Source: Solea solea (Eukaryota > Chordata > Actinopteri > Pleuronectiformes > Soleidae). From it: a DNA stretch of 64,000 nt. The notes beneath the pieces are model-generated. The model was not told the DNA's origin and did no database searches. It saw only the letters and a list, made by a program, of their open reading frames with translations. The first letter of the stretch is position 1; each line of letters opens with the position of its first letter. Below are positions 48,791 through 60,112 of this stretch, one piece after another. The stretch lies in assembly GCF_958295425.1 (NCBI RefSeq), contig NC_081139.1:18826388-18890387 (forward strand). The letters run 5' to 3'. The position numbers and the translations under genes are program-made.

Positions 48791-51269
48791 ACGGTAGCAT
48801 GTTCTTTGCCCGGCAAAAGTGTTAATGTGATCATTACCACCTGTGCTTTTCCTGCATGGACCTCTGCATTTATCGTGGGTTGCCAATCTGACATTGAAAA
48901 GAAGGTTGTTTCAAAGACGAGAGGCTGTAGCTGACACAGCAGAATCACTCTCAGTTTTGAAACTTTGAGTTGATTAGACAACTCAAAGTTTCTTATCACC
49001 TGATCTTAGAGAGAGCCTGGCTGGAGGAGTTAAAAGCTTTAATATGCCCTGAAGGCAGGGCCAGCCTATAACTTGTGGGTGATAAAACTTTAATATTTAT
49101 TCTAAATTTAATATAACCAGTGCAGTGGTGTGAAAACTGGGGTGATATGACAGGACCTCCTTGATTTAGTCAATAATCTGACCGCATACATCTACATAAA
49201 TTGAAACTGAGAGACTGAGTGGGAATTCAAGTACAGACAGTCCAGGTAAAAATGTAATACATATAAATGTAAAATGTACCATAATAGAAATAATCGAAAT
49301 AGAAAATGGGTAGGTGTCTTACAATGGGAATGGGTGTTTCACTGTGCTCCATGAACACTAGTGCTCAACAAATAGAGGGGGAAAAAAAATCCTCTTTATT
49401 CATAGTGTCTGCACCTGCTCATCAAAGAGCTGACAACACTGATTAGCTGTATTCGGAAAAGGCTTGGCAGCTCATTATCCACAAAAACAAAAAGGTTGAA
49501 GGGCAGTTATTTTATGCTACAAATCACAGCTTTGTCTCAATGTACACTGAACTGTATGACTCCTGACGAAAAGCATAAATTACAAAACATGTTTTTCTTA
49601 ACAAGTTCACCCTCCTTTTGTTTTTTTTTTTCCGGTTCATTTGTTGTGCACTGGTTGACAGAGAAGAATAGGTACAGGGAGGAAAGTTTGCCAAGATTAT
49701 ATTATATCATCAGACTCATTTAGTGGTTTCCATGTTGCTCTGTGATATTGGCTCCAACTCAATTGTTTTCCTTATCCAATTTCTCGGCCACTTATTTTGA
49801 TTAATTGTTTAGACTAAAGACATAGAAAATAATGTCCATCCCTTTCCCCTGGAGCCTAAAGTGGTGTCCTCAAATGTGCAGTTTATTCCAACAGAACAAC
49901 AGAAATGCTATAACAGAGTTTTTGTCATATTTAAGAAACTGGAACAAGAGCGTTTATGGAAAATACTGACTAGATAATCTTTGTAAATGTGTCTGAATCA
50001 CCACAGAATATTAAAATGTCTCTATGGACCAAAATATTTATTTTAGCTGGTATACAGAAGTTGGTTTGTCATAGAAAACACAACAAAAACAACCTTCAGA
50101 CCCTCACCAACACCCATTTTGAATCCATTCCTGCAGCCACTCAGCATCAGATCATTTCCCCCGGAATACAATCACATGGACTGAATAAAAGCCACAATAT
50201 CATGTTACTCTTTACGGAAACACTGAGGACAGAAATGACAACACGTGCCTCCGTTTCTAAATGTGCCCTTTACCAGCCTGCACAAGTATAACATTATGAC
50301 CAGCCACTTTCAGTCATCTGTCACTGCTTCGCATGTGATCACTCATGTTAACGTCAACATTGCTGAATGTATTTCTTTCTTTTTTTTTTTGCAAACATGC
50401 TCACTCAGATGTGACGGGTTTCAGTTTTAAATCTTCCAGCAGGTGAGAATTAAACCACCTCCAGATGAGTTTTTAATCACATCAGTGTGTAATTCTATAA
50501 AGGCAATTGAATGCAATAACATTATACAAAATGTTCCTTCATTACAGGCCGAGTAATTTGTTGTTGATTTACCTAAAAAACATTTCATTAAATCGCAATC
50601 TTTATTCGACACCAACTGCACTCAAAAGTGCTCACATACTCCAATAGTGAAGAGAAATCATCATGTTAGAGTATTTCTCAGTGCATATGTTAAACACTCA
50701 ACACCTGTAATGAGCACATGACACATTCACAACATATAGTGGGATTTCAGTGCTATGTGTAGTCCTGTCACCGAGGTATGCAGATATTCTCTGTGCCCAT
50801 TATCACCAAGAATACTGCAGGTGAACAAGTCTATTTATACAGTGGTGCGCAACAAAGATTGTGTATGTAGGCTACTCTGTGTTTATTTTAAACTAACACA
50901 TAATTGAAATGTTTTTTTAACATTATTTCTTTAAATACAATGTATTTAAATAAATGACCCTTAGTGTTAGGGTTAGGGTTTAATGCTTGAAACAGTGAGA
51001 GTGTGACTAAACACCAGGAGCAGGAAAGCCATATATACAAGGGAAGAAAGCTAACAAGACAAAAGCATGAGACACCGGTGGAATTAATAAGGAGAGCTGA
51101 CAAAACACTGGAGCAGGAAATAAAACTGAGACGATACTCTCAGGGAAGTAAATCTACAACTAAAATAAGACACCAAACAATAAATGATATAATAAAATCA
51201 AAAATATACAAGTATATAATAAAAAAAAAAGTCAGAATAACTCAATAGTAGAAAACCGTGTATAAATAG
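48791..51269. other. Noncoding DNA, no gene seen
   Basis: A+T-rich. Contains a TTAGGG doublet at about 50959-50974, too short to call an interstitial telomere. No frame with splice support. Confidence 0.5.
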
Positions 51270-51655
51270 GCAATGAAGTGCTTCATGCACTCAACAGCCA
51301 ACAGCACTCAACAGCAGCGACTTAATGCATTTAGGCATGTAGTCATGATAAAGACGACCTGCTGAAGTTCAAACCAAGCATCAGAATGAGGAAAATAAAG
51401 TGAAGTTGAACGTGATATGGTTGTCTGTGTCACATGGTTTGGGTTTTTTGCAAGCTGCCGATTTACTGCGATTCTCACACGCAAACTATCTCAAGGGTTT
51501 ATAGAGAACGGTCCAAAGAAGAGAAAATCTCCAGTGAGCAGAAGTTCTCTGGGCAAAAAACCATCGCTGACACAGGGAGGTCAGAGGAGAGGGACCAGAT
51601 TGGTTCATAAATAAAGAGAAACTGAAATAACCACTCATTACAGCCAAATAGTGCA
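51270..51655 (+). mobile_element. Tc1-like relic, left part (block B)
   Basis: 'gacttaatgcatttaggcat', 'gtagtcatgataaagacgac', 'gcatcagaatgagga' and 'agagaacggtccaaagaaga' line up with block A and the element at 34185-34674, and are closer to the Tc1 pattern than block A is. The frame at 51417-51614 keeps GFIENGPKKRKSPVSRSS, the expected transposase N-terminal reading, but is broken on both sides. The true left end is worn away. Confidence 0.75.
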
Positions 51656-51999
51656 AAAGATTCTATTATTCTCCTGTGGCACCAATCACGTCTATTCACA
51701 CTGTGCTCTTCAAATGCAGCCAATCACATAATTTGACAATCCACGCATGAAAAGCAATAAGTACTTATTACCAATTATACAGATAATTATCCGCTCAGTT
51801 ATCAGAATGCCTGTGTTTCTCCAAAATCGGGATTTGAAAAGCACATCAGTGTGGGACCGTGAAGATATTGATTCTGGTTTTAGCTTCTACCCTGGACCGA
51901 ATCCTGGTAAATGAGGCTTGAAGCCATGCAGTGACAGGAACATAGAGGACTTTACAGGGCACAGAGAGAAACCACTGGCTGATGATGTCCAGAGGATGT
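51656..51999 (+). repeat. Shared non-Tc1 stretch of block B, empty site for the LINE
   Basis: This matches 21491-21682 and 22305-22385 of block A with no LINE between them. Position 51848-51862 carries the target sequence once (agtgtgggaccgtga). About 60 bases (51918-51979) are absent from block A. It gives a natural pre-insertion reference inside the same window. Confidence 0.75.
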
Positions 52000-53639
52000 C
52001 GCCTCCTCAACTTTTAGCAATCAGAACTGCATTGTAGTGCAGGAATTTTCCAACACGCATCATAAATACAGGGAACTTTTACCTTGTGTGTGTTGTATGT
52101 GCGATCAGATGGAAGTGGCGCAGGATTTATTATGAGGTCGTACAAATAATGTCTAGCATTGGCTTTACATATAATTATAATAATACACTATAATAAATGA
52201 AATCCCATACAGATTAAAAATTAAATGAATGAATCTCAGCTTCTGCTGAACAGGTATGTAGTCATTTATTTTCCGCAACAGATTGATTCATTTCATATTA
52301 AACCACCTTCCGAACCCTTTTTGTACGGATATTTATCTGCTAAATTATCTTTTTAAAGCAATAACAAATAATCTTGCAGCTTTATCAATACGTCTGTAAA
52401 TCACTCTCCTTGTCTCAGCAATCAGCAAAATAATAGATCGTCAGGCTGACGTGACTTTTGATTTGCGATTTATTTTGGTCAGATTTTTTCAGCAATTCAA
52501 ATTTTCAAATCAGATCTGTCACCTCTGTTTGTGGTCCTAGATCAGATGTATATCCAATATGTGGTCATATGACATTAGGATGGTCACATCAAAATCTTCG
52601 ACTCTTCGACTTGCAATAGCTTTAGCTCCTGAACTTCCCTTCCCTTCCCGGAGAATTCCATCTTACATACAGTATATCCTTCTGTGTGTGAACCATCAAA
52701 TCTCATCTGCAATAAATCAGATTTGAACAATTAGACTGGTAATCTGAACGTAACCTATGTTTTGATCCACTTCAAAACTCTTTTTCATTTTCATCTGCCC
52801 AAACAACAGCACTGAGTGGATTCCTCATGCACAACCAGCTGCTCCTCCTCTGACCTTTGATCAGACAGGCTTCAACAAGATGGTTCTGACACAAAAGCAC
52901 TGTTAATTGACTCATGTCAGACTCCCAGAGGTCACACCAATTATCTTGTGTCGAAACAGAGCAAAGAAAGACCTGCAACCAAAGTCTATCATTGAGCCAA
53001 AATGCTGCATTCTTCCGTTTCTATGATTCTTTCTCTTTGTATTTGCCTCCATCACACTGGAAATGTCACCATGCGCGAGAAATGTCAGAAAAATGTCTTG
53101 CCTCTCATTCAACTCAAAGCAAACCACGTCATCATTGTGAAGATGTCAACACGTTCCCATGCAGTGGGATGAACATGTCCGCAAAAAGGCACGCACATGT
53201 AGAAAGTACACTGTACAGGCAGAGCAGAGGTTCTGACAGAACACACAAACTCACACACATGCACACAAATGAGGATTTAATTGTGAAGGGAAAGCGCTAG
53301 TCAGAGTTAACTAGTGCCAAATTAAAGCCCATATTAAAATGGAAGAGGCAGACAAGATAACTCCAGGGCATGTTATATGATAATGAGTCATGTTATTATC
53401 TGTTGTCATTAATATTTGACCTCAATCTCTTTTTCTACTCTCTCCTTGACTTCTTCCACCCCCACATGTTCAGGAGACTCGCTCTCTCTCAGACACACAC
53501 GCACTTCATTAAAGTTCTGATATCTATTCTAAACATAAATTAGTCTGAATCATCCTGAAGAAAATCTAATACAAATATGAAAATACAATATCACACCAGA
53601 CTGCTATAAAAATTGCCAATTGCACTTTTGTTTTTTAGT
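52000..53639. other. Noncoding DNA, possible degraded MITE at 52420-52745
   Basis: 'tttttcagcaattcaa', 'cagatctgtcacctctgttt' and 'aaatcagatttgaacaatta' recall a fish MITE, but I cannot define ends. The 52914-53300 frame (128 codons) is A+T-rich at third positions and lacks any motif. Confidence 0.4.
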
Positions 53640-54040
53640 GTTATTTCAACAAATATGAGCTTCAGAAAAAAGCTAATATGCTGTTACATAAATATTCTTT
53701 GTGTTTTGTCAACGTTAAAAGTTCGGTATTTAGAGCTTTTTCATACATGGTACATCATTGGCACACAAAGCTATACAAAGAAGCTCATAGTCACTTATAA
53801 TGATGCTGCTGCTTCAGGTCCCCAGTTGGAAAAAAGTGCCAGTCAAGTCTTTGTGTCCTCTGATGTCCCTTCATATGAGGGACTTCTAAGAAATTCGATG
53901 TACAGTTTTATGTGTCGCCTGGATGAGTTTGAAAACTGCATCACAGATGCTTTAACCAGCCCAAGGAAGAGTTCCTTTCATTATTCAACCAGGCTAAAAA
54001 AAAAAAAAACACTGGCAAGATGGGCTGAATATGAAGCGTA
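53640..54040 (+). mobile_element. LINE reverse-transcriptase C-terminal relic
   Basis: One open frame runs through this region. After a diverged start it reads KKLIVTYNDAAASGP, SASQVFVSSDVPSYEGLL, RNSMYSFMCRLDE and NCITDALTSPRKSSFHYSTR. That order (YNDA, SASxxFV, VPSxxxLLRNxxYxFxxRL, NxIxxALxxP, S-RYxS-L) is the C-terminal tail of CR1/L2/Rex-type non-LTR retrotransposon polyproteins. A 12-base A run (about 53999-54010) interrupts the end. Endonuclease and catalytic RT domains are missing, so it is a 5'-truncated dead copy. The frame runs on into the adjoining SINE, which explains its 202-codon length. Confidence 0.75.
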
Positions 54041-54061
54041 TTTCATTAATCACAAGGTATT

Positions 54062-54262
54062 TCAGGGCCACACGGTGAGCACGTGGCTAGCGCTGTTGCC
54101 TAACAGCAAGAAGATTTTTGCATCCCGGTTTAGGTCTTTCTGTGTGGAGTTTGCATGTTCCCTCTATGTGTGTTGGTTTCCTCCAGGTACTCTGGTTTCC
54201 TCCCACACTCCAAACTGGTGACCTGTTCAGGGTGTACCCCGCCTTTCGGCCTATTTCAGCTG
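54062..54262 (+). mobile_element. SINE with tRNA-like head, internally deleted
   Basis: The head 'cacggtgagcacgtggctag' and 'cgctgttgcctaacagcaag' has a plausible pol III A-box region. Then come 'tctgtgtggagtttgcatgt', 'tactctggtttcctcccaca' and 'ctccaaactggtgacctgtt' to 'tttcagctgggat'. The block between 'cccacactccaaa' and 'ctggtgacctg' (the 'caatttagag' part of other copies) is missing, as is the GATG tail. It abuts the LINE relic on the same strand. Confidence 0.75.
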
Positions 54263-54281
54263 GGATTGTCTTTGGCGTCCC

Positions 54282-54307
54282 TGGCTCATCATGTGGATGA
54301 TGAGCCA
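54282..54307. repeat. Perfect hairpin, 11-bp arms, 4-nt loop
   Basis: tggctcatcat, gtgg, atgatgagcca. The arm sequence ggctcatcat recurs directly at 54318-54327, with a further 'ctggctcat' at 54330-54338. This is a small tandem/inverted cluster at the broken tail of the SINE, probably made by slippage or template switching. Confidence 0.85.
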
Positions 54308-54364
54308 CATGCTGGTGGCTCATCATCCCTGGCTCATAGCATAGATCGGTTGTGTCGATCATAA

Positions 54365-57300
54365 CATCCAATATACATAATATTACTCTATCCTATTATT
54401 TAGACATTCAAATCCATCACAAAACACTGATCACAATTACAACACAATATACAATATAGAGATACCACCAAATAGCCAGGGTGGCTGCTAGTGTTTTCTC
54501 CAACATGATGGCATATAAATTGCCTGGCCTGGTGTTGTAGCCTTTGACGATATAAAGTTGGACTTCAGTTGTAAAACAATTTGATTGATGCTTTTAGAAC
54601 TGGACTTTCATGGACATCACCTACTGGATGATACCAGCTGTCAATCACACTGGTTCCCACTCCTATGCGTGATGCTTTATTGTCTATTTTCCTCTAAATG
54701 GGAACATAACTTATAAAACTGACATCATGTGCTACTGCAGAAGACCTGAAACTGACAATTGAGATCATGAACTCCTCAGGAAAATTTGATCAATGCAATA
54801 AATTAAGTAAGAAGTTGACTCATTGGCTCAGCAGTTGTTTTTTTGCAACCGGTATAGTCGCCCTCTGGTGGCTAACTGCTACTTCTGCAGCCTCACTTTT
54901 CAAACCTGCAGAACATGTTCATTTTCATATTCAGTCTATGTTGTTGTCAGTTGTATTGTATGATACAATGTAGTAAACTTGGCTTGGCCTGCCACCCTGC
55001 TGACATCACACCCTAACAGAGTGCTCGTCCCTGCAGGTGATGAGCTCACAGGATGGTACTTCAATGTCATTTCTTCAGGCTAAGCCTGACCACGGTCCAT
55101 GGATCAATTCCATTTCATCAGACACTTAGGTCCATCTTCAAAAAGATGCCCCTGCCTAATCTTTGTATGCACACAAACATTTGCAAAGTCTCACTATGCT
55201 TCATCTGGGGCTAATGCTTCCATTGCTTCTATTTAAAAACTAAAGCCTTGAGCAAGTGGCTGATAAAACCCAGCCACAGATGGTTTCTTAATGCTAGTGT
55301 GGGCATTTACAGATGGGCTTGGAGGGGGTGGCGGGGCAACAGCTTTATGACAAATGTTGATACTGGCGAATAAAAAAAAAGCTAAACAGGCCAAGCCTGG
55401 CTGCTTTTGTAAAGAAATTGACAACAAACAAAATCTCCTCTTTTACACTGTTGTTGAAATTGTTTGCAAATGAAAGGTGATGATTGAAGGAGAAGCTGTG
55501 GTTACAGAAAAACATAGAGATTTTGGACCAGATGACAAATATTCTGACCAGCATGTCCAGCCTTTTAACCTAGTTTTATATTTTTTACTAGTTCTCATTC
55601 AATAACACAATTTTCATTGCAGGAAAGTTAAGTAAATAAAGTCTGATTCATTGATCCAGTGTCAATATGGGGTTTTAACCTTGTAGTCAGTGATTAAAAA
55701 ATAATTAAGACAGAACACTAGAGATTCAATTGTTGTCTGCAGTTTGTGTGACTAATTTGCTCAAAACCAATCCATTAGGGACGCCTTTAACTTCATATGA
55801 AATAGCAAAGATAAAGCACAATGCACAATGTGACTGTCTTTGGGCAAAAAGTGGAGAAAATCTACATGAATGCGAGACTGCCAAGCACAATCCTACTGGG
55901 AAAACTAGCACCAGCTGCCAGTTCATTCTCAAAACGGTCTGTTATGTATTATAAATACATAGGCTGCTATGTTTCTGCGCCGCACTGGTGCATCGATACA
56001 TTATTCAGACCTTTAAGGTGTTGGAAACGCTTCATGCAAGTGTTTTTTGTGCTTTTGTGGAAAGACTACAGAATGCAGGTTTAGCTGACATAAATTCCCT
56101 CTTTGTCTTCACTGCCTCTCCACACTATGACGTAATAAGAACTCAATGTACCTGCTCATAGCAGTTACTTTAATTTATATGACTCTCAATATAGTCATGT
56201 CCATGATAACATAAGTGTAAGTGTCATGTTATCATGTCCCTGACATAATGAATGCTTGCATGGTTTAATAAGCTTGGACATGCGCCATGTTCAGGGACTC
56301 TTATCACACACACACACATCTTATACTATTGTACCTCTGAGGACACACAACATGTCTACATTGGCACCGAAAATGCATCAGTGTAAAGGTTAATACAAAT
56401 TTGCATCGCTTTTGACAACTGCAAATGTAATTTAATTGATGTATTTTAATCCTGGCATTTTCCTGGATTAGCATTTTACCTGACGCTCACTAAATGAAAT
56501 GAAATTGGCTGCGAGTGTGTGGTGAAAACACACTCGGTGAATACTACTGTAATGTCTGTCTCAAAATGGAGGACCCTTCAACGTGATACATCACCCCATT
56601 ACGTCACTCCACCTGTGATGACCATAAAGTCAGGTGAATAAACGGAATAAAAATGTATACGAATGTCGACTTTTGATTAAATTGACCAGAAAAAGAAATA
56701 AATCCATAACAAATCTTGCACTATCTTAACTGATACATTTCTAACAAAGTTGCTGTTCTTCCATCGCTATCATGAGAATTCCACGAATGGCAGCAGGAAG
56801 AGAGAAACACACGTCTGTGTAGTTGTGGCCCCGGATTAGACAAAGCAACGTTAGCTTTTGGAATCTTGGAAGCTATTTATCGCACACAAATGTGGCTTTA
56901 ATGCTTGATGGTGGGCGAGCATTATCAGTCATTGAAAGAGCTGCTCATGATGCTGAAGTGATGACATTTTGGTGTCGCTGGATGTGTTTGCATGCCTGTA
57001 GTGTTTGAGCTTAAACACGTAACAGTGGCAAAACGACTGTGCCGGAATATATGCATAATGTGATGTGATAAGTCAGCGCTCATGCTTGGAAATGTGAACA
57101 TTTCTCAACCTGTCAACATTAGCGTAGCAAACCAAAATGGATCCACAATGCAGTTTTAGCAATGTGTCACTTTGCCACATTCAAAGTGAATGAGTAGCGT
57201 TGCAGTTGATGCCTCCGATCCTACGTGTTAATGCAGCGTTACCGTTATAGTATTGCTTTGTAGCACTATCAAGAAACAATTCAAAAACAGGTAGTTTTGG

Positions 57301-58548
57301 TCACACTAGGATTTGTCTCAGCCACACATGTATTTATTGAAGTAGCAAAGAACGAATATGAAGTGTGGACTTGTTTCTTAAAACTGAACATAGTGTTAAG
57401 GGGGGCAATGAAGTTAAGGACCAAGTTGGCTGGTCACGAGGATCAGTAGCAGTGAAGTAAGTTTCCAGGTTGAGAGGCAGGCAGGTAGACACACTGGGGC
57501 CAAAAATGAGTCTTAATTCATTCTTAATGAGAAGAGGAACGGCAGGTGAGGCGTTAAGGAAGGACTTCAGGATCCAGACTAGCCACGCCCACTGAGCAGA
57601 CACACAAACACAGAGGAGAACACGACCTAACCATGACAAACAGCCTTGAAATAGCAGTAGCAGCTCTTTGGAGCTGTTTTGTTCTCACATAACTTTACAA
57701 CATACACCTTACAAAATATTTCTATGTTGGATTAGTGTCAAGGGCTTTTCTTTCACTGTAATGCTAGTGCAAAATGGAATCTGAGGTTGTGTTTTTGTGT
57801 GCATACTGTTTGTGTAAGAGTGTAGATGCATTTATGTATAATTGTGTTGCTCCCCGTGTCTTTATCTTTCCATCTGTCCTCGGGCACCCAACCCTCTGTT
57901 TTGAGAAGATGCTGGAAACTGCTGTAGTCCCACGGGATTCTCAGCATGTGCATGTAATGCAAATGGGCCTAAACTAATGTGAAAAACAACATTAACTATA
58001 AAAAGAAAATCTCTATAACTTTTATGTTTGTTGCACTGTTTTGCTGAAACATTCTAAAAAAAAACAAAAAAACCTTTCATGTATAAATATCCAGTTTGCT
58101 TTGCAGCCCTGCTACTGTGACATGCTGACTTAAACGGTGCAGTCCTCTTTTTTCCTTCACGGTTTTCACCAAACGAGCAGATACATCATATCTGGGGGCA
58201 GGATTTGTTATTTCACAGGCTCTCTGAATTCATTGTTGCTATGGGTGCAAGGTAGTGCCTTTATAAACTAAGCCTTGTGTTCTGGGTTCCCACAGGGGGG
58301 CGGTATTAGTCAGGTAAATAATATGCTAAATTGATGGATTAGGCAGGACTGCTCACACAGAGACAAGGTAGTCTCTCCATTTTAATTTTGTGAACGAGCC
58401 ATACAAAACTATAATTCTCAGTATAAAGGAGCTGTAATCACACCTAAGTAAAGCTGAATCGAGACTTCTGTGCTCATTTCTCCAACTAGGGCACCATTAT
58501 AGATAAGAAGCAGCAGCATTATTTGTTATTCGAATCCTGCAAAAACCT
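54365..58548. other. Long noncoding stretch, no gene called
   Basis: No exon with good splice sites was found. 54860-54890 carries a 'gccctctggtgg' retroposon-like core. The stretch 57400-57640 resembles edges of LTR-type fish repeats ('ccacgcccactgagcagaca') but has no defined end. A (CA)n stub at 56305-56317 with 'cctctgaggacacac' may be a scrap of the CCTAACC family. Confidence 0.45.
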
Positions 58549-58747
58549 AAAGACCAGGTGTGTAACATTTGGGAGAGTAGATATAGAAGGTAGATAATGT
58601 AACATTTCTGCATTACAATATCTAAAAACAGCAATAGTGTTAAGTAGTGTTTGAGTAGTGTTCATACAACCGCCAAAATGTTTTCTGTTTGATGCATTCT
58701 GCAGTCTCACCATTAGATGTCACATTGTTTTTAAACACTGGAACTTT
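58549..58747. mobile_element. Short MITE, same family as 29585-30369
   Basis: It begins 'aaagaccaggtgtgtaacat' and ends 'cactggaacttt', the inverted family ends with changes. It also contains 'tctcaccattagatgtcaca', a block usual near the right end of this MITE. At about 200 bp it is an internal-deletion copy. Confidence 0.65.
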
Positions 58748-58785
58748 AAACCTCGTCCTTTTCATTTATGTAACCTAACATCTCT

Positions 58786-58808
58786 GCATCATCATCATCA
58801 TCATCATT
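58786..58808. repeat. (CAT)n microsatellite
   Basis: Seven CAT units. The poly-His reading is an artefact. Confidence 0.95.
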
Positions 58809-59391
58809 CACTCTCGACGCAGCGTTGCTGGTGGCAGTGAGTAGAGGAGTTTGATCAGTCCTCTACCATCTCTGTTGCAGAAGCATGATTCAAATACATG
58901 GTGGAGGATATTGCCCAATAGTTGACTCACAATGAAACCTCTGACATCTACTACTCGTGTAAAAAAAACAGTGACAGCAATTAACGCATAACGTCTACTG
59001 TGAGAAGACTTCCAAACAGTCAAGTCCCAGCTCTCACACACAAATTGACAGCCTTTACGTGCTGATGTTGGTTAGGTGTTACAACGGCGCACTGATATCA
59101 CTTTTTGATAAGTGTAAATTAAAAATGAGATTCATTGACATTTTATTCCAACATACTGCCAGGCAAGCCTTACACCCCCACCTCCAGCTGGTACACATAC
59201 GTGTGTGTGTGTGTGCGTGCACAGTGTGTCAGCTTGCAGACACAATTCTGGGAGTAGCAACTCTGTTGAGCTGTGGACACCCACACTTTTACAGTATAGT
59301 CATACTTTAGTGCAAAAACCTCCCATTCTCTCTTTTTCCTTCCCCTCACCTCATTTCACTCTTTCACCTTTCATGCGCACAAGCACGCATA
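58809..59391. other. Noncoding DNA with (GT)n near 59200-59213
   Basis: No gene or transposon recognised. Confidence 0.5.
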
Positions 59392-59580
59392 CACACACAC
59401 ACACACATGCACTTCTTGTTTTACGACACTGCATTGACTTCGGTTCATTTCAAATGAATCTAAATCCAAAGCCTTAAGCCTATACTTTAATGAGTTAATG
59501 CCTCTCTCCAACCTTTATCTAACAACAATTGTTAATCTTAACTGGAACCAGAGGCTCAAAAATGAAGTTGGGGCACATTT
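59392..59580 (+). repeat. (CA)n-anchored 'CCTAACC' repeat, copy 6 (diverged)
   Basis: A (CA)n tract, then 'cactgcattgacttcggttc' (compare copy 2 'cactgcattgacctccattc') and 'ttaatcttaactggaacca'. The CCTAACC core has decayed. Its closeness to copy 2 supports the assignment. Confidence 0.6.
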
Positions 59581-59798
59581 GGACCTGAAAAAAAGTGTTT
59601 ATATGAATAAATAAAAAAAGACTATAATATAGTCTTTATTTATATATACAGTACATATATGTATGTACACAAAAAGGAGATGGAGAGAAACTGATTCACT
59701 GGAGGTTGTTACTTGCACTGTCCCAGATTTAACTTCCCCAGCATGCTTGCTTTTCTTTACCCCATGCAGATTCCATGACCCAGCTCAATCTGCATGCA
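59581..59798. other. Noncoding DNA
   Basis: A+T-rich gap, no element recognised. Confidence 0.5.
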
Positions 59799-60112
59799 GT
59801 TCATTCATTCACTCATTCATCTTCTACTGCTGCTTTATCCACATCAAGGTCACGGGCGCTGCTGGTGCCAATCTCAGCTGACACAGGGCGAAAGCTGGGG
59901 TGCAGGTCGCCAGTCCATCACAGGGCCACAGAGACAAACAACCATCCACTCTCACACCTATGATCAATTCCAAGTGTCTAATTTGCCTAATCCCCAAAAC
60001 CCACGCACACATGGGGCGAACATGCAAACTCCATGCAGAAAGGCCATCGATAAGGTCACAGACTCAGGTCTTCTTGCAGCAAAGGCAACAATGCTTACCA
60101 CGACGCCGACTG
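59799..60112 (-). mobile_element. tRNA-like SINE, near full length
   Basis: The plus strand reads 'cattcactcattcatcttct', 'tcagctgacacagggcgaaa', 'ggtcgccagtccatcacagg', 'ctctcacacctatgatcaat' and 'gaacatgcaaactccatgca'. It then ends in 'gtcttcttgcagcaaaggca' and 'acaatgcttacca', whose complement is the tRNA-like head (tggtaagcattgttgcc). The B box is mutated, so it should be inactive. Confidence 0.8.

Noticed and set aside
50959..50974. Interstitial telomeric repeat
   Set aside because: Only about two TTAGGG units; similar short runs occur in the CCTAACC repeat family.
52914..53300. 128-codon plus-strand frame
   Set aside because: Frames on the opposite strand overlap it, composition is noncoding and no motif is seen.
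53613..54221. 202-codon frame, the longest in the window, as a host gene
   Set aside because: Its recognisable part is a LINE reverse-transcriptase tail and the rest reads through a SINE in a meaningless frame.
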